Below are positions 56,320-64,000 of a stretch of DNA of 64,000 nucleotides, piece by piece. Numbering within the stretch: position 1 is the stretch's first letter; each line of letters begins with the position of its first letter. A program made the translations under genes and the position numbers. The notes beneath the pieces are model-generated. The model saw only the letters and a list, made by a program, of their open reading frames with translations, ran no database searches and was not told where the DNA came from. This stretch comes from Bacillus alveayuensis (GTDB lineage: Bacteria; Bacillota; Bacilli; Bacillales; Aeribacillaceae). The stretch is from the NCBI GenBank assembly GCA_030812955.1, contig JAUSTR010000003.1, forward strand, positions 1 to 64,000. The letters are read 5' to 3'.

Positions 56320-56336
56320 GTTTGTTATTACGAAAC
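56320..56336. promoter_or_regulatory. glc operator copy upstream of glcB
   Basis: GTTTGTTATTACGAAAC on the plus strand, 18 bases upstream of the glcB ATG. It is the exact reverse complement of the site upstream of glcE. The half-site GTTTC follows in ACTGTTTCTT. Confidence 0.7.
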
Positions 56337-56413
56337 ACTGTTTCTTATTTCTTCAAAAAAAGAATAACACGATCGAAGAAAAATTTCAATAATTTTCTAA
56401 TAATTGATTTTGG

Positions 56414-57862
56414 TCATGCTGTCGTTTCCTTTTTTATTTCTACACACCGTCCGGGTGTTGGAAAGAGCTTTCCAGCATTTAATAAATTTTTTGGATTAAA
56501 TACTTCACGAATATTTATTTGTGCTTTAATTTCTTCATCGCTAAAAATAAAACGCATTTCTTCCCTTTTTTCGATTCCAACTCCATGCTCACCTGTAATG
56601 GAGCCGCCTACATCTGCACAAGCTTTTAAACAAGCACTGCCGGCTTTTAATGCCTTTTCTGTTTCGCCTCGTTTTCTCGCATCAAAGAGAACGAGCGGGT
56701 GAAGATTCCCATCACCAGCATGAAAAATATTGGCAATTCGAAGACCATACTCTCGACTAATTTCGTGAATTTTGCTTAAAACTTCAGGCAATTTACTGCG
56801 TGGTATGACCCCATCCTGTACTAAATAATCTGGAGAAATGGCTCCCATCGCTCCAAATCCTGTTTTTCGATTCGCCCACCATCTTGCCCGTTCCTCTTCA
56901 TTTTCGGCTACTTTTACTTCACGAACATTATTTTTTTTACATACTTCTATAATTTGATTGATCTCTTCATCAATCCCAGCGGATATTCCGTCCACTTCAA
57001 TAAGTAAAAGTGCTTCAATATCTTTTGGATGACCGACTGGAAACGCAGCTTTTTCCACCGCTTCGATGGCGATTTTATCCATCATTTCAAGGGCAGCAGG
57101 AACAATCCCTGCTGAAATAATATCTGAAACAGCTTGACTTCCATCCGAAACGTTGTCAAAATATGCAAGAACTGTTTGCTTTGCTTCCGGCTTTTTCAAA
57201 ATGCGAACCGTTATTTTTGTCACAATTCCTAATGTTCCTTCTGATCCTGTTAGTAGACCTAATAAATCGTAACCAGGTACATCGAGAATCCCATCTTTGC
57301 CAATTTGGATAATTTCGCCATTAGGTAAAACAACTTCGAGTCCTAAAATATGATTTGTTGTAACACCGTACTTTAGACAATGGGCTCCGCCTGCATTCTC
57401 GCCGACATTTCCGCCAATCGTACAGCAATATTGGCTAGATGGGTCTGGTGCATAATAATATCCTTTATCAGAAATTGAGTTTGTTAGTTTTAAGTTTATA
57501 AACCCTGGTTCTACAACAGCACGCCGGTTTTCATAATCAATGCTGATAAGACGATTCATCTTTGTAAGACTAATAATCACTTCACCGTTTAACGGGATCG
57601 CCCCTCCACTTAAACCCGTTCCAGCACCGCGGGCAAGAAACGGTAGTTCATGCTCATGACAATACTTTACAATTTCGGCAACATCCTTCGTATTATTTGG
57701 AAAGATCACTGCTTTCGGTAAATGACGATGAATCGTAAAGGCGTCACAATCATACGCTAGTAAATCTTCTTTTTTATAAAGGATGGAGCGATTTCCGCCA
57801 CTAACCATTTTGGCAAGATTTTGAATATGCTTATCTTTTGTTGTCACGACTTTAACGGCCAT
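56414..57862 (-). CDS. glcD: Glycolate oxidase subunit GlcD
   Basis: This FAD subunit oxidises glycolate to glyoxylate. It has 482 residues from ATG 57862 (GGGGTGAGGCAA upstream; a GTG three codons earlier is part of that site). The VAO-type FAD motif ARGAGTGLSGGAIP lies near 77-90, and GEHGVGIEK near 440. Its start lies inside the end of glcF, 11 bases of overlap. It is followed by glcB after about 110 bases. Confidence 0.93.
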   Translation of the reverse strand: MAVKVVTTKDKHIQNLAKMVSGGNRSILYKKEDLLAYDCDAFTIHRHLPKAVIFPNNTKDVAEIVKYCHEHELPFLARGAGTGLSGGAIPLNGEVIISLTKMNRLISIDYENRRAVVEPGFINLKLTNSISDKGYYYAPDPSSQYCCTIGGNVGENAGGAHCLKYGVTTNHILGLEVVLPNGEIIQIGKDGILDVPGYDLLGLLTGSEGTLGIVTKITVRILKKPEAKQTVLAYFDNVSDGSQAVSDIISAGIVPAALEMMDKIAIEAVEKAAFPVGHPKDIEALLLIEVDGISAGIDEEINQIIEVCKKNNVREVKVAENEEERARWWANRKTGFGAMGAISPDYLVQDGVIPRSKLPEVLSKIHEISREYGLRIANIFHAGDGNLHPLVLFDARKRGETEKALKAGSACLKACADVGGSITGEHGVGIEKREEMRFIFSDEEIKAQINIREVFNPKNLLNAGKLFPTPGRCVEIKKETTA

Positions 57863-59219
57863 TTGCCTCACCCCTTTGTTGATTTTCTTTTTGATATGCC
57901 CAATCTAAAAGCTGAACAGTATGAACAATTTTTTGATTTCTCCCGTATTTTTGAACGCCTATGGCCATTTGCAGCATACAGCCAGGATTGCCCATTGAAA
58001 TCATTTCGACCTCTTCAGGGACGTTTTCCATTTTCCGTTCGAGCACTTCATTTGCCATTTCCGGATTTGTAATATTGTAAATTCCGGCACTGCCGCAGCA
58101 TCGATCGGCGTTTGGCATATGAACCATTTCGACACCAGGTATATCAAGCAGCAGGTCGCGCGGTTCCTTGCGAATCCCTTGCCCGTGTGCTAAGTGACAA
58201 GCATCGTGGTACGTAATACGTGTTTTAATTTCAGCTTTTGGCTTTTCATAACCTGTATCATGAAGGAATTTCGAAATATCTTCTACCTTTTTTGAAAACG
58301 CTTCAGCTTTTTTGCGCCATTCTCGGTCTTCGCGGAATAATTCAGGATATTCTTTTAACATACATCCGCATCCGGCAGCATTGACAATCACTTTATCAGC
58401 ATCTTTAAATGCTTCAATATTTTGCTTTGCCAATTTTCTTCCCATATTCCGGTCACCCGCATGAACATGAAGCGCACCACAGCATGTTTGATTTTCGGGA
58501 ATGATGACATCATTTCCATTTCGTGTTAATACATGAATGGTTGATTCATTAATATCACTGAACATAACATCCATGACACAGCCTGTTAAAAACGCAACCT
58601 TCCGCTTCGTTTCTCCTTTAGCTTTAATGACTTTTTCATGTTTATATTTTTGTCTGACCGGCTTTTTTACCTCTGGCATAATGGCTTCCATTTCAACTAA
58701 ATGATCTGGCAAAATGTTGATAAGCCCTGTTTTCTGTACGAGCTTTTGCAGCCCGCTTTTTTGATAAAATTTCAAGACATTTCCTAAAGCATATAAACGA
58801 TTAGGGTGAGGAAATAACGTATGCAAAAAAAGGTTCCCAATAACCTTTTTCCAACCTTTTAATGGTATCACCTGGCGAACTTGACCGCGTACTTCTTCGA
58901 TTAATCCGCCAACATCGACGTCGGCAGGACAAGCTGTCGTACATGCCCGGCAATCAAGACAGGCAAAGACTGGATCCATAAAATTCTCATTCACTTCAAG
59001 CTTTCCTTCAGCAACTGATTTAATTAAATGAACACGTCCTCTTGGGGAATGCTGTTCTTGACCGGTAATTTCATAAGTAGGACATGACTCTAAACACATG
59101 CCGCAGTGAACACAATCTGCCCACTTATTTTCATCAGGTAGATCAATCCCGAAATAGTTGCCAAGACTTTTCGTTATACAAGAAGGATCCTTCCTCATAA
59201 CATTATCGTTCCAACTCAA
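57852..59219 (-). CDS. glcF: Glycolate oxidase iron-sulfur subunit GlcF
   Basis: This 455-residue subunit has two 4Fe-4S motifs: Cys36/39/42/46 (CVHCGMC) and Cys87/90/93/97 (CLDCRAC). Two CCG domains follow, with CCGALHVHAG near 252 and CCGSAGIYN near 390. It passes electrons from GlcD to the quinone pool. The start is TTG 59219, with GGAGGG eight bases upstream, two bases after the glcE stop. Confidence 0.93.
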   Translation of the reverse strand: MSWNDNVMRKDPSCITKSLGNYFGIDLPDENKWADCVHCGMCLESCPTYEITGQEQHSPRGRVHLIKSVAEGKLEVNENFMDPVFACLDCRACTTACPADVDVGGLIEEVRGQVRQVIPLKGWKKVIGNLFLHTLFPHPNRLYALGNVLKFYQKSGLQKLVQKTGLINILPDHLVEMEAIMPEVKKPVRQKYKHEKVIKAKGETKRKVAFLTGCVMDVMFSDINESTIHVLTRNGNDVIIPENQTCCGALHVHAGDRNMGRKLAKQNIEAFKDADKVIVNAAGCGCMLKEYPELFREDREWRKKAEAFSKKVEDISKFLHDTGYEKPKAEIKTRITYHDACHLAHGQGIRKEPRDLLLDIPGVEMVHMPNADRCCGSAGIYNITNPEMANEVLERKMENVPEEVEMISMGNPGCMLQMAIGVQKYGRNQKIVHTVQLLDWAYQKENQQRGEANGR

Positions 59220-59221
59220 TG

Positions 59222-60547
59222 TTAAATCCCTCCTACAAAACGTTTTGGGTTGAGGATTCTATTTGGATCAATTTTTGTTTTAATTCCTTCTAGAAGGAAG
59301 AAATATTCTGGTTTTTCACCCCAAGGATCGATTATTTGCCTTAATGAAAATGGCATATGTTTCACAATGGCATACCCACCAAGTTGTGTAGCGATATTTC
59401 TTAACTGCTGAATGGCGGAAAGAACGTTTTCACTCGCACCTTTTAAAAGGACTTGACAAATCCCATGACCTAAACCACCGTGGGCTTGAATCCATAAATT
59501 GTGAGAATCTTGGATGAGGTGGCTTTCTTGTATAATTTTCAACACATCAAGGTTTATGACCCCAATTTTCAACATTGCGATCGTTTTTGTAGGAGCATTT
59601 ACTGCTTGTGGGTTTGGAGAAATTGTATAAAATTCATTCCAAAATTGGGACGCTTTTTCGTTAGCAAGAATGGTCATGTTCGTTTTTGGAGGTCGGAAGC
59701 TTTGTAGAAATGCTTCTTGGTAGTGGACTGAATTTTCGTGGTCTTCAAAACTAATCACTAACGTATATTGTTTTTCTCCCGCTAATTTTTCTGCCAAGGT
59801 TGGATTTAAAAGCTCTAACGAAACAGGTTCCATTTGTGAATCTAAAAAGCGAACAACAAATGAATGGATTTCATCCAAATTCTCGTCTGGAAACGATATG
59901 AGAACAACACTTTCATACTTTGGCAACGGCCTGAGCTTTAACGTGATTTCCGTCAAAATGCCCAACGTCCCCATTGAGCCGACAAATAGTTTGTTCATAT
60001 CATATCCAGCAACATTTTTCACTACTTTTCCACCTGTGCGAACGATCGTTCCATTCGGATAGACAACGCGAAGTCCAATTACAGCATCTCTTGCAGAACC
60101 ATATCCCAATCGTTTAGGACCGCTTTCATTTGCAGCGATTATTCCCCCGATTGTTGCATATACGGGCCAAGCCGGATCAAGTGGAATTTGTTGATTATGA
60201 TGCTGTAAATATTGCTGTAATTCTTGAAATGGTGTACCGGCCTTCACAGTTAAAGTCATATCACCAACGGTATGATCAACGATTCCTTTCAGATTTGCTA
60301 GCGACATCAAGATATCTGTTGATTGGATGAGGCCGCCAAACCCTCGTTTCGTTCCCCCACCTTCAGTGCAAATCTTTTTCCTATTCCGGTTTGCATACTG
60401 AAGGATTTGTGAAATCTCCCTTTCAGAATGGGGGTATACGCATACTTTTCCACGATTTCCAAGTAGGTGTTCTTCATTATTTTCGATTTTGATTTGAATA
60501 TGAGGGAAAAGATCCTTTAATTCTGTATATAAATCAGCTGCTATCAA
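59222..60547 (-). CDS. glcE: Glycolate oxidase FAD-binding subunit GlcE
   Basis: This third subunit of glycolate oxidase has 441 residues with the VAO FAD-binding fold: EGGGTKRGFGG near 59-69 and GSARDAVIGLRVVYPNG near 140-156. The start is TTG 60547, seven bases after GGAGG; the GTG at 60556 overlaps that site. It is the first gene of glcEFD, and an operator lies 17 bases before the start. Confidence 0.88.
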   Translation of the reverse strand: MIAADLYTELKDLFPHIQIKIENNEEHLLGNRGKVCVYPHSEREISQILQYANRNRKKICTEGGGTKRGFGGLIQSTDILMSLANLKGIVDHTVGDMTLTVKAGTPFQELQQYLQHHNQQIPLDPAWPVYATIGGIIAANESGPKRLGYGSARDAVIGLRVVYPNGTIVRTGGKVVKNVAGYDMNKLFVGSMGTLGILTEITLKLRPLPKYESVVLISFPDENLDEIHSFVVRFLDSQMEPVSLELLNPTLAEKLAGEKQYTLVISFEDHENSVHYQEAFLQSFRPPKTNMTILANEKASQFWNEFYTISPNPQAVNAPTKTIAMLKIGVINLDVLKIIQESHLIQDSHNLWIQAHGGLGHGICQVLLKGASENVLSAIQQLRNIATQLGGYAIVKHMPFSLRQIIDPWGEKPEYFFLLEGIKTKIDPNRILNPKRFVGGI

Positions 60548-60564
60548 ACGTAACACCTCCTATT

Positions 60565-60581
60565 GTTTCGTAATAACAAAC
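60565..60581. promoter_or_regulatory. glc operator copy upstream of glcE
   Basis: GTTTCGTAATAACAAAC on the plus strand, flanked by ATT/AAT so that 23 bases form an imperfect inverted repeat (60562-60584). The exact complement precedes glcB. Confidence 0.7.
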
Positions 60582-60825
60582 AATGTTTCTAAAAATGACC
60601 AAAAATACCCTTTTGATTAATGGACATAAAATATGATTGATCTTATCCATCTCTGATATGTTATATGTTTACCAATATGAAAACATGTTTAAAAGATTTT
60701 TTCAAAAATATTTTTATTTTTTAAAAAATAGTAAAAATTGAAGAGAAGGAAAAAACAGAACATTTGTTGCACTTATTTCGTGATTAATCGGTTCTTTTAA
60801 ACTGGCCACCTTTATCTACTAATAG

Positions 60826-61314
60826 CTAAAAAGCTCTCATTTTCTTTATTTGCCGATACATTTGTTTAATGACATTCATATGAATTGCTTCATGGTAAAG
60901 GCTGAACAAAAAGGTTTCGCCAACTGTATAAAACGTATTTCCTCCACTATTTGTAAATGGTGTAGGAAGTTTTTCATTCAAACGATCCTCCAAAAATTTC
61001 GGAATTCTCGTTTTTTGATCACAGAGAACGATGGCAATGTCATGAAGTGTCGGGGGTGTGATCGTCCATTCGGATGGTTTTGTTCCTCTAGCAAACAACT
61101 GTTCATATTCTTCTGGAACATTCATTTTTTCACCAAGGAGACCATATACGAGTTTTTCTTGTATATAAGCAATGTGGCCAAAATTCCAGCGAATATGATT
61201 ATTAAATCCAGCTGGAATGATATCAGCTGCCTCTTCTGGAATTTGTTTGATCGCGTTTTCCGTAATTTCTCTTACAGTTTTCATATGTTGAAAAATGAGA
61301 TCTCTCTCTGACAT
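60826..61314 (-). CDS. DinB superfamily protein
   Basis: This four-helix protein of 162 residues has conserved metal-ligand histidines in NFGHIAY (near 45) and in LYHEAIHMNVI (near 140-150), typical of DinB/YfiT-like proteins, often bacillithiol-dependent transferases. The start is ATG 61314, nine bases after AGGAG; the ATG at 61320 is too close. The substrate is unknown. Confidence 0.8.
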   Translation of the reverse strand: MSERDLIFQHMKTVREITENAIKQIPEEAADIIPAGFNNHIRWNFGHIAYIQEKLVYGLLGEKMNVPEEYEQLFARGTKPSEWTITPPTLHDIAIVLCDQKTRIPKFLEDRLNEKLPTPFTNSGGNTFYTVGETFLFSLYHEAIHMNVIKQMYRQIKKMRAF

Positions 61315-61515
61315 TTTCATTCTCTCCTTTCCATCTATTCATACAACATATTTCTTGGTGTATAAAGCTAATTCCTTCAACTATTTGATCATTTCAAAAA
61401 ATTTATGACCCTTTATTTGAGTTGCACTAACTTAAGAGTAAGCCTCACATAAAAAATGGATCTTTTTTTGCAATTCTATAAAGAAATTTACAAATTGATG
61501 TCGATTTTTCTCCTA

Positions 61516-61556
61516 CCCCCCGTAATTTAGACATAACTGTTAGAACTTTATATAAG
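61516..61556 (+). promoter_or_regulatory. mreBH promoter region
   Basis: TAGACA (61528-61533), a 17-base spacer and TATAAG (61551-61556) form a plausible sigma-A promoter. A CCCCCC run at 61516-61521 may be part of a SigI-type -35, since mreBH belongs to the SigI regulon in B. subtilis; I could not confirm a matching -10. Confidence 0.45.
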
Positions 61557-61591
61557 GTTTTAAAACATTATAGAATTGGGTGATTAGTTAA

Positions 61592-62599
61592 ATGTTTTCC
61601 GTTTCAGAAATTGGCATTGATTTAGGTACTGCTAACATTTTAGTATATAGTAAACAAAAAGGGATTGTTATTAATGAGCCGTCAGTCGTAGCGATCGACA
61701 CCGAGACGAAGCAAGTATTAGCTGTTGGTTTTGAGGCAAAGCATATGATTGGAAAGACCCCAGGTAAAATCGTTGCGATTCGCCCGCTAAAAGATGGTGT
61801 TATAGCTGATTATGACGTGACAACAGAAATGTTAAAAGCAATTATGAAAAAAGTTTCCAAAAAACTCGGTTTTTCCATTCGAAAACCTGATGTAGTCGTT
61901 TGTACCCCTTCAGGTTCGACTAGTGTAGAAAGGCGAGCAATCCATGATGCCGTCAAACATACTGGGGCAAAAAATGTGCATTTAATCGAAGAACCTGTTG
62001 CTGCCGCCATCGGTTCTGGTTTACCAGTTGATGAACCTATTGCAAATGTGGTGGTCGATATCGGTGGTGGTACAACAGAAGTAGCCATTATTTCCTTCGG
62101 TGGCGTTGTTACAGCTAATTCAATTCGAATTGGAGGAGATAGTTTAGACGATGACATCATTCAATATGTAAGAAAAACTTACAATGTTCTCATTGGGGAA
62201 CGTACTGCTGAGCAAATCAAAATCGAAATAGGCTATGCCTTAATTGATCATGAAGAAGAAACAATGGAAGTTCGTGGACGGGACTTGGTTACTGGTTTAC
62301 CGAAAACCATTACATTGAAATCGACAGAAATTCGTGATGCGATGAAAGAATCATTGCTCCATATTTTAGAGGCCATTCGTGCAACGTTAGAGAATTGTCC
62401 GCCAGAATTAAGCGGGGATATCGTTGAGCGAGGTGTTATGTTAACAGGTGGTGGAGCCTTATTAAAAGGAATTAAAGAATGGCTCAGCAAAGAAATTATT
62501 GTTCCTGTCCATTTATCCGAGCAACCATTGGAGGCTGTTGCCATCGGTACGGGAAAAGCACTCCAATTTATTCATAAGCTGCAAAAAGCAGCAAAATAA
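61592..62599 (+). CDS. mreBH: Rod-shape protein MreBH
   Basis: This actin-like filament protein of 335 residues directs lateral wall growth. [12 protein letters not shown] near 8-19 (phosphate 1), [10 protein letters not shown] near 154-163 (phosphate 2) and TGGGALLKG near 284-292 (adenosine motif) form the nucleotide site. Length and sequence are closest to MreBH rather than MreB or Mbl. In B. subtilis it positions the autolysin LytE and matters in low Mg2+. It is monocistronic here. Confidence 0.93.
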   Translation: MFSVSEIGIDLGTANILVYSKQKGIVINEPSVVAIDTETKQVLAVGFEAKHMIGKTPGKIVAIRPLKDGVIADYDVTTEMLKAIMKKVSKKLGFSIRKPDVVVCTPSGSTSVERRAIHDAVKHTGAKNVHLIEEPVAAAIGSGLPVDEPIANVVVDIGGGTTEVAIISFGGVVTANSIRIGGDSLDDDIIQYVRKTYNVLIGERTAEQIKIEIGYALIDHEEETMEVRGRDLVTGLPKTITLKSTEIRDAMKESLLHILEAIRATLENCPPELSGDIVERGVMLTGGGALLKGIKEWLSKEIIVPVHLSEQPLEAVAIGTGKALQFIHKLQKAAK

Positions 62600-62604
62600 C
62601 AAAA

Positions 62605-62643
62605 TTTTTAAAGCTTGTCGTCATCGTCGACAAGCTTTAAAAA
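62605..62643. terminator. Bidirectional hairpin, mreBH and pirin
   Basis: TTTTTAAAGCTTGTCG, 7-base loop, CGACAAGCTTTAAAAA, between convergent genes. Confidence 0.75.
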
Positions 62644-62695
62644 ATATGAAACATGTATGAAGTTGTTTTGCATCAGAGATTTTAACGCTCGTTTA

Positions 62696-63400
62696 TTAAG
62701 GTAAATCAATCAACATAAATTGTGACCCAGTAGATGTTGTAATGGATAAAGCATCTTCTTGGGTTATGCGTGCAGAATCGCGTTTCTTTAAAATATGATC
62801 GTTTTGCAAGGAGATTTCCCCCTCTAGGACAAATAAAAATGTCCGCCGCTCTTTTTTCTGCTTAAATTCAATTGTATAATTCTTTTCCAATTCGGATAAA
62901 TATATCGTCAAATCTTGGTTGATATGAGCTATTTCTTTAGATGTCGGATTTTTCGTGACGACCGGTAGCAGAGCATTTTTCATTTTATCAATTTGGTAAG
63001 TTGTTTTTTCATAAGAAGGAGTGATGCCAGATCGTTCTGGCAAAAACCACATTTGTAAAAAGTTCACCTCTTCTTTGCTTGAAGGGTTTACTTCTGAATG
63101 GATCACCCCTGTTCCTGCTGACATTCGTTGAATGCCGCCAAACGTTGTGACAGCACTTTCTCCTGTGCTATCTTCGTGGCGCAACTGCCCTTTTAATACA
63201 ATTGAAACAATTTCCATTTCCTGATGTGGGTGTGCTCCAAATCCTCTTAGTGGAGCAACAAAATCATCATTTAATACTCTGAGTGGTCCAAAATTCATAT
63301 TTTCTGAATCATAATACTCCGCAAAGGAAAAACTATGATACGTTTTTAACCAACCATGATCGGCAAAATATCGTGATTCTGCTGGATAAATTTTGATCAT
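62696..63400 (-). CDS. Pirin family protein
   Basis: This two-cupin protein of 234 residues has metal ligands in GAHPHQEME (His57, His59) and VIHSEVN (His near 101, Glu near 103), the classical pirin site. Family members include quercetin 2,3-dioxygenase-like enzymes (YhhW type); the role in Bacillus is unclear. The start is ATG 63400, eight bases after AAGGTGG; an upstream GTG at 63412 overlaps that site. Confidence 0.88.
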   Translation of the reverse strand: MIKIYPAESRYFADHGWLKTYHSFSFAEYYDSENMNFGPLRVLNDDFVAPLRGFGAHPHQEMEIVSIVLKGQLRHEDSTGESAVTTFGGIQRMSAGTGVIHSEVNPSSKEEVNFLQMWFLPERSGITPSYEKTTYQIDKMKNALLPVVTKNPTSKEIAHINQDLTIYLSELEKNYTIEFKQKKERRTFLFVLEGEISLQNDHILKKRDSARITQEDALSITTSTGSQFMLIDLP

Positions 63401-63494
63401 ATTGTAAACCACCTTTATTTCGAAACTATTTATTTTGAATTCAAGATAATTTTATGAAGAAATATATAAGTTGTCAAATCATATGGACGTCATG

Positions 63495-63528
63495 AAAAGG
63501 GGTCTGACCCAGGTAGGTTCAGACCCTT
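63495..63528 (-). terminator. Terminator of the aldehyde dehydrogenase gene
   Basis: The minus strand reads AAGGGTCTGA, loop, TCAGACCCCTTTTC, 23 bases after the stop. Confidence 0.75.
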
Positions 63529-63550
63529 ATGAGACAGACTCCTCATATCA

Positions 63551-64000
63551 TTATAATCCAAGTGAAATATATTTAATTTCTAAGTATTCGTCGATTCCGT
63601 AGTGGCTGCCTTCTCGGCCAATTCCGCTTTCTTTAAATCCTCCGAATGGTGCTTGTGCGACTGACGGCAGTCCGTCATTTAAGCCGACAATACCATATTC
63701 AAGCTGCTCGCTGATGTGAATTGCTTGCGAAATATTTTCGGTGAATACGTATGCTGCAAGTCCATAAGGTGTATGATTGGCACGTTCGATTGCTTCTTCC
63801 ATCGTTTTAAATGTTGTTATTGGTGCGACTGGACCAAATGTTTCTTCCTGCATACAAAGCATTTCATCATTTGCTTTACCGATGACAGCTGGTTCAATAA
63901 AATATCCTTCTAAATCATTCCGTAATTGGCCCCCGAATAATATTTCTCCTCCTTTTGCAAGTGCATCCTGCAAATGCTCTTGAACTTTTTCAATCGCATT
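63551..64000 (-). CDS. NAD(P)-dependent aldehyde dehydrogenase, C-terminal part (GabD-like)
   Basis: The frame is open to the window edge, so only the last 149 residues are seen. EETFGPVAPITTF near the middle, PYGLAAYVFTEN and PFGGFKESGIGREG mark the ALDH family, closest to succinate-semialdehyde dehydrogenases. The N-terminal part with the catalytic Cys and cofactor site lies beyond 64000. Its partner genes are unknown. Confidence 0.85.
   Translation of the reverse strand, partial: NAIEKVQEHLQDALAKGGEILFGGQLRNDLEGYFIEPAVIGKANDEMLCMQEETFGPVAPITTFKTMEEAIERANHTPYGLAAYVFTENISQAIHISEQLEYGIVGLNDGLPSVAQAPFGGFKESGIGREGSHYGIDEYLEIKYISLGL

Noticed and set aside
60850..61311. A 153-codon plus-strand frame opposite the DinB gene
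   Set aside because: It has Cys/Phe-rich shadow composition, no ribosome site, and is fully antisense to a recognised family.

Overview
The window is chromosomal DNA of a low-GC, endospore-forming Bacillaceae bacterium. The evidence is a gene order close to the Bacillus subtilis segment yktB-yktA-speA-slp-pdhDCBA-ykyA-def-ykrA-rpoY-rnjA-ktrC, with mreBH near the far end; an incomplete germinant-receptor operon (B-A-C order); two tiny YjcZ-type spore proteins; and Bacillus-style ribosome-binding sites with frequent GTG/TTG starts. No rRNA, tRNA, CRISPR array, phage gene or intact transposase was seen. The species cannot be fixed from the sequence alone.

Layout. 1-7.5 kb: yktB, yktA, arginine decarboxylase speA, the small RNA SR1 with its GapA-binding peptide SR1P and two CcpN operators, a BCCT osmolyte transporter, a small lipoprotein in the place of slp, and ornithine aminotransferase rocD. 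7.5-12.8 kb: the pyruvate dehydrogenase operon pdhABCD (minus strand) with a resolvable promoter surrounded by repeated 9-bp motifs. 13-20.7 kb: ykyA, def, ykrA, the rpoY-rnjA operon (RNA polymerase epsilon and RNase J1), an ABC-permease remnant with a TetR regulator, and ktrC. 20.8-27.3 kb: a bd-type quinol oxidase (cydAB-like) and gerB-gerA-gerC. 27.5-35.8 kb: an acyl-CoA catabolic operon with a TAXI-TRAP uptake system, driven by a perfect sigma-54 promoter; two of its genes survive only as deletion scars. 36-39.5 kb: a TPP-riboswitch-controlled thiamine-precursor ECF transporter (ykoEDC). 39.6-44.9 kb: a sigma-54 activator with a PAS domain, a YugO-type K+ channel, a YjcZ protein and a glutamate-synthase-like FMN protein.

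44.9-51.5 kb is a dense persulfide/sulfane-sulfur regulon: CstR repressor, TusA proteins, rhodaneses, DsrE proteins, two rhodanese-MBL persulfide dioxygenase-like proteins and a TauE exporter. Four matching 18-bp operators lie upstream of its transcription units. 51.7-64 kb: a LysM-GH18 spore-cortex-type hydrolase; an IclR regulator with the glycolate oxidase/malate synthase G genes glcE-glcF-glcD-glcB and an identical 17-bp operator before glcE and before glcB; a DinB protein; mreBH; a pirin; and the end of an aldehyde dehydrogenase cut by the window edge.

Common themes are carbon-flow control (pdh, SR1, glycolate to malate, acyl-CoA use), spore biology and sulfur-stress defence. Several intergenic spaces also carry copies of a MITE-like repeat with AAGGCTSTTTTC-type termini and a conserved inner hairpin, plus two other Bacillus-like intergenic elements.
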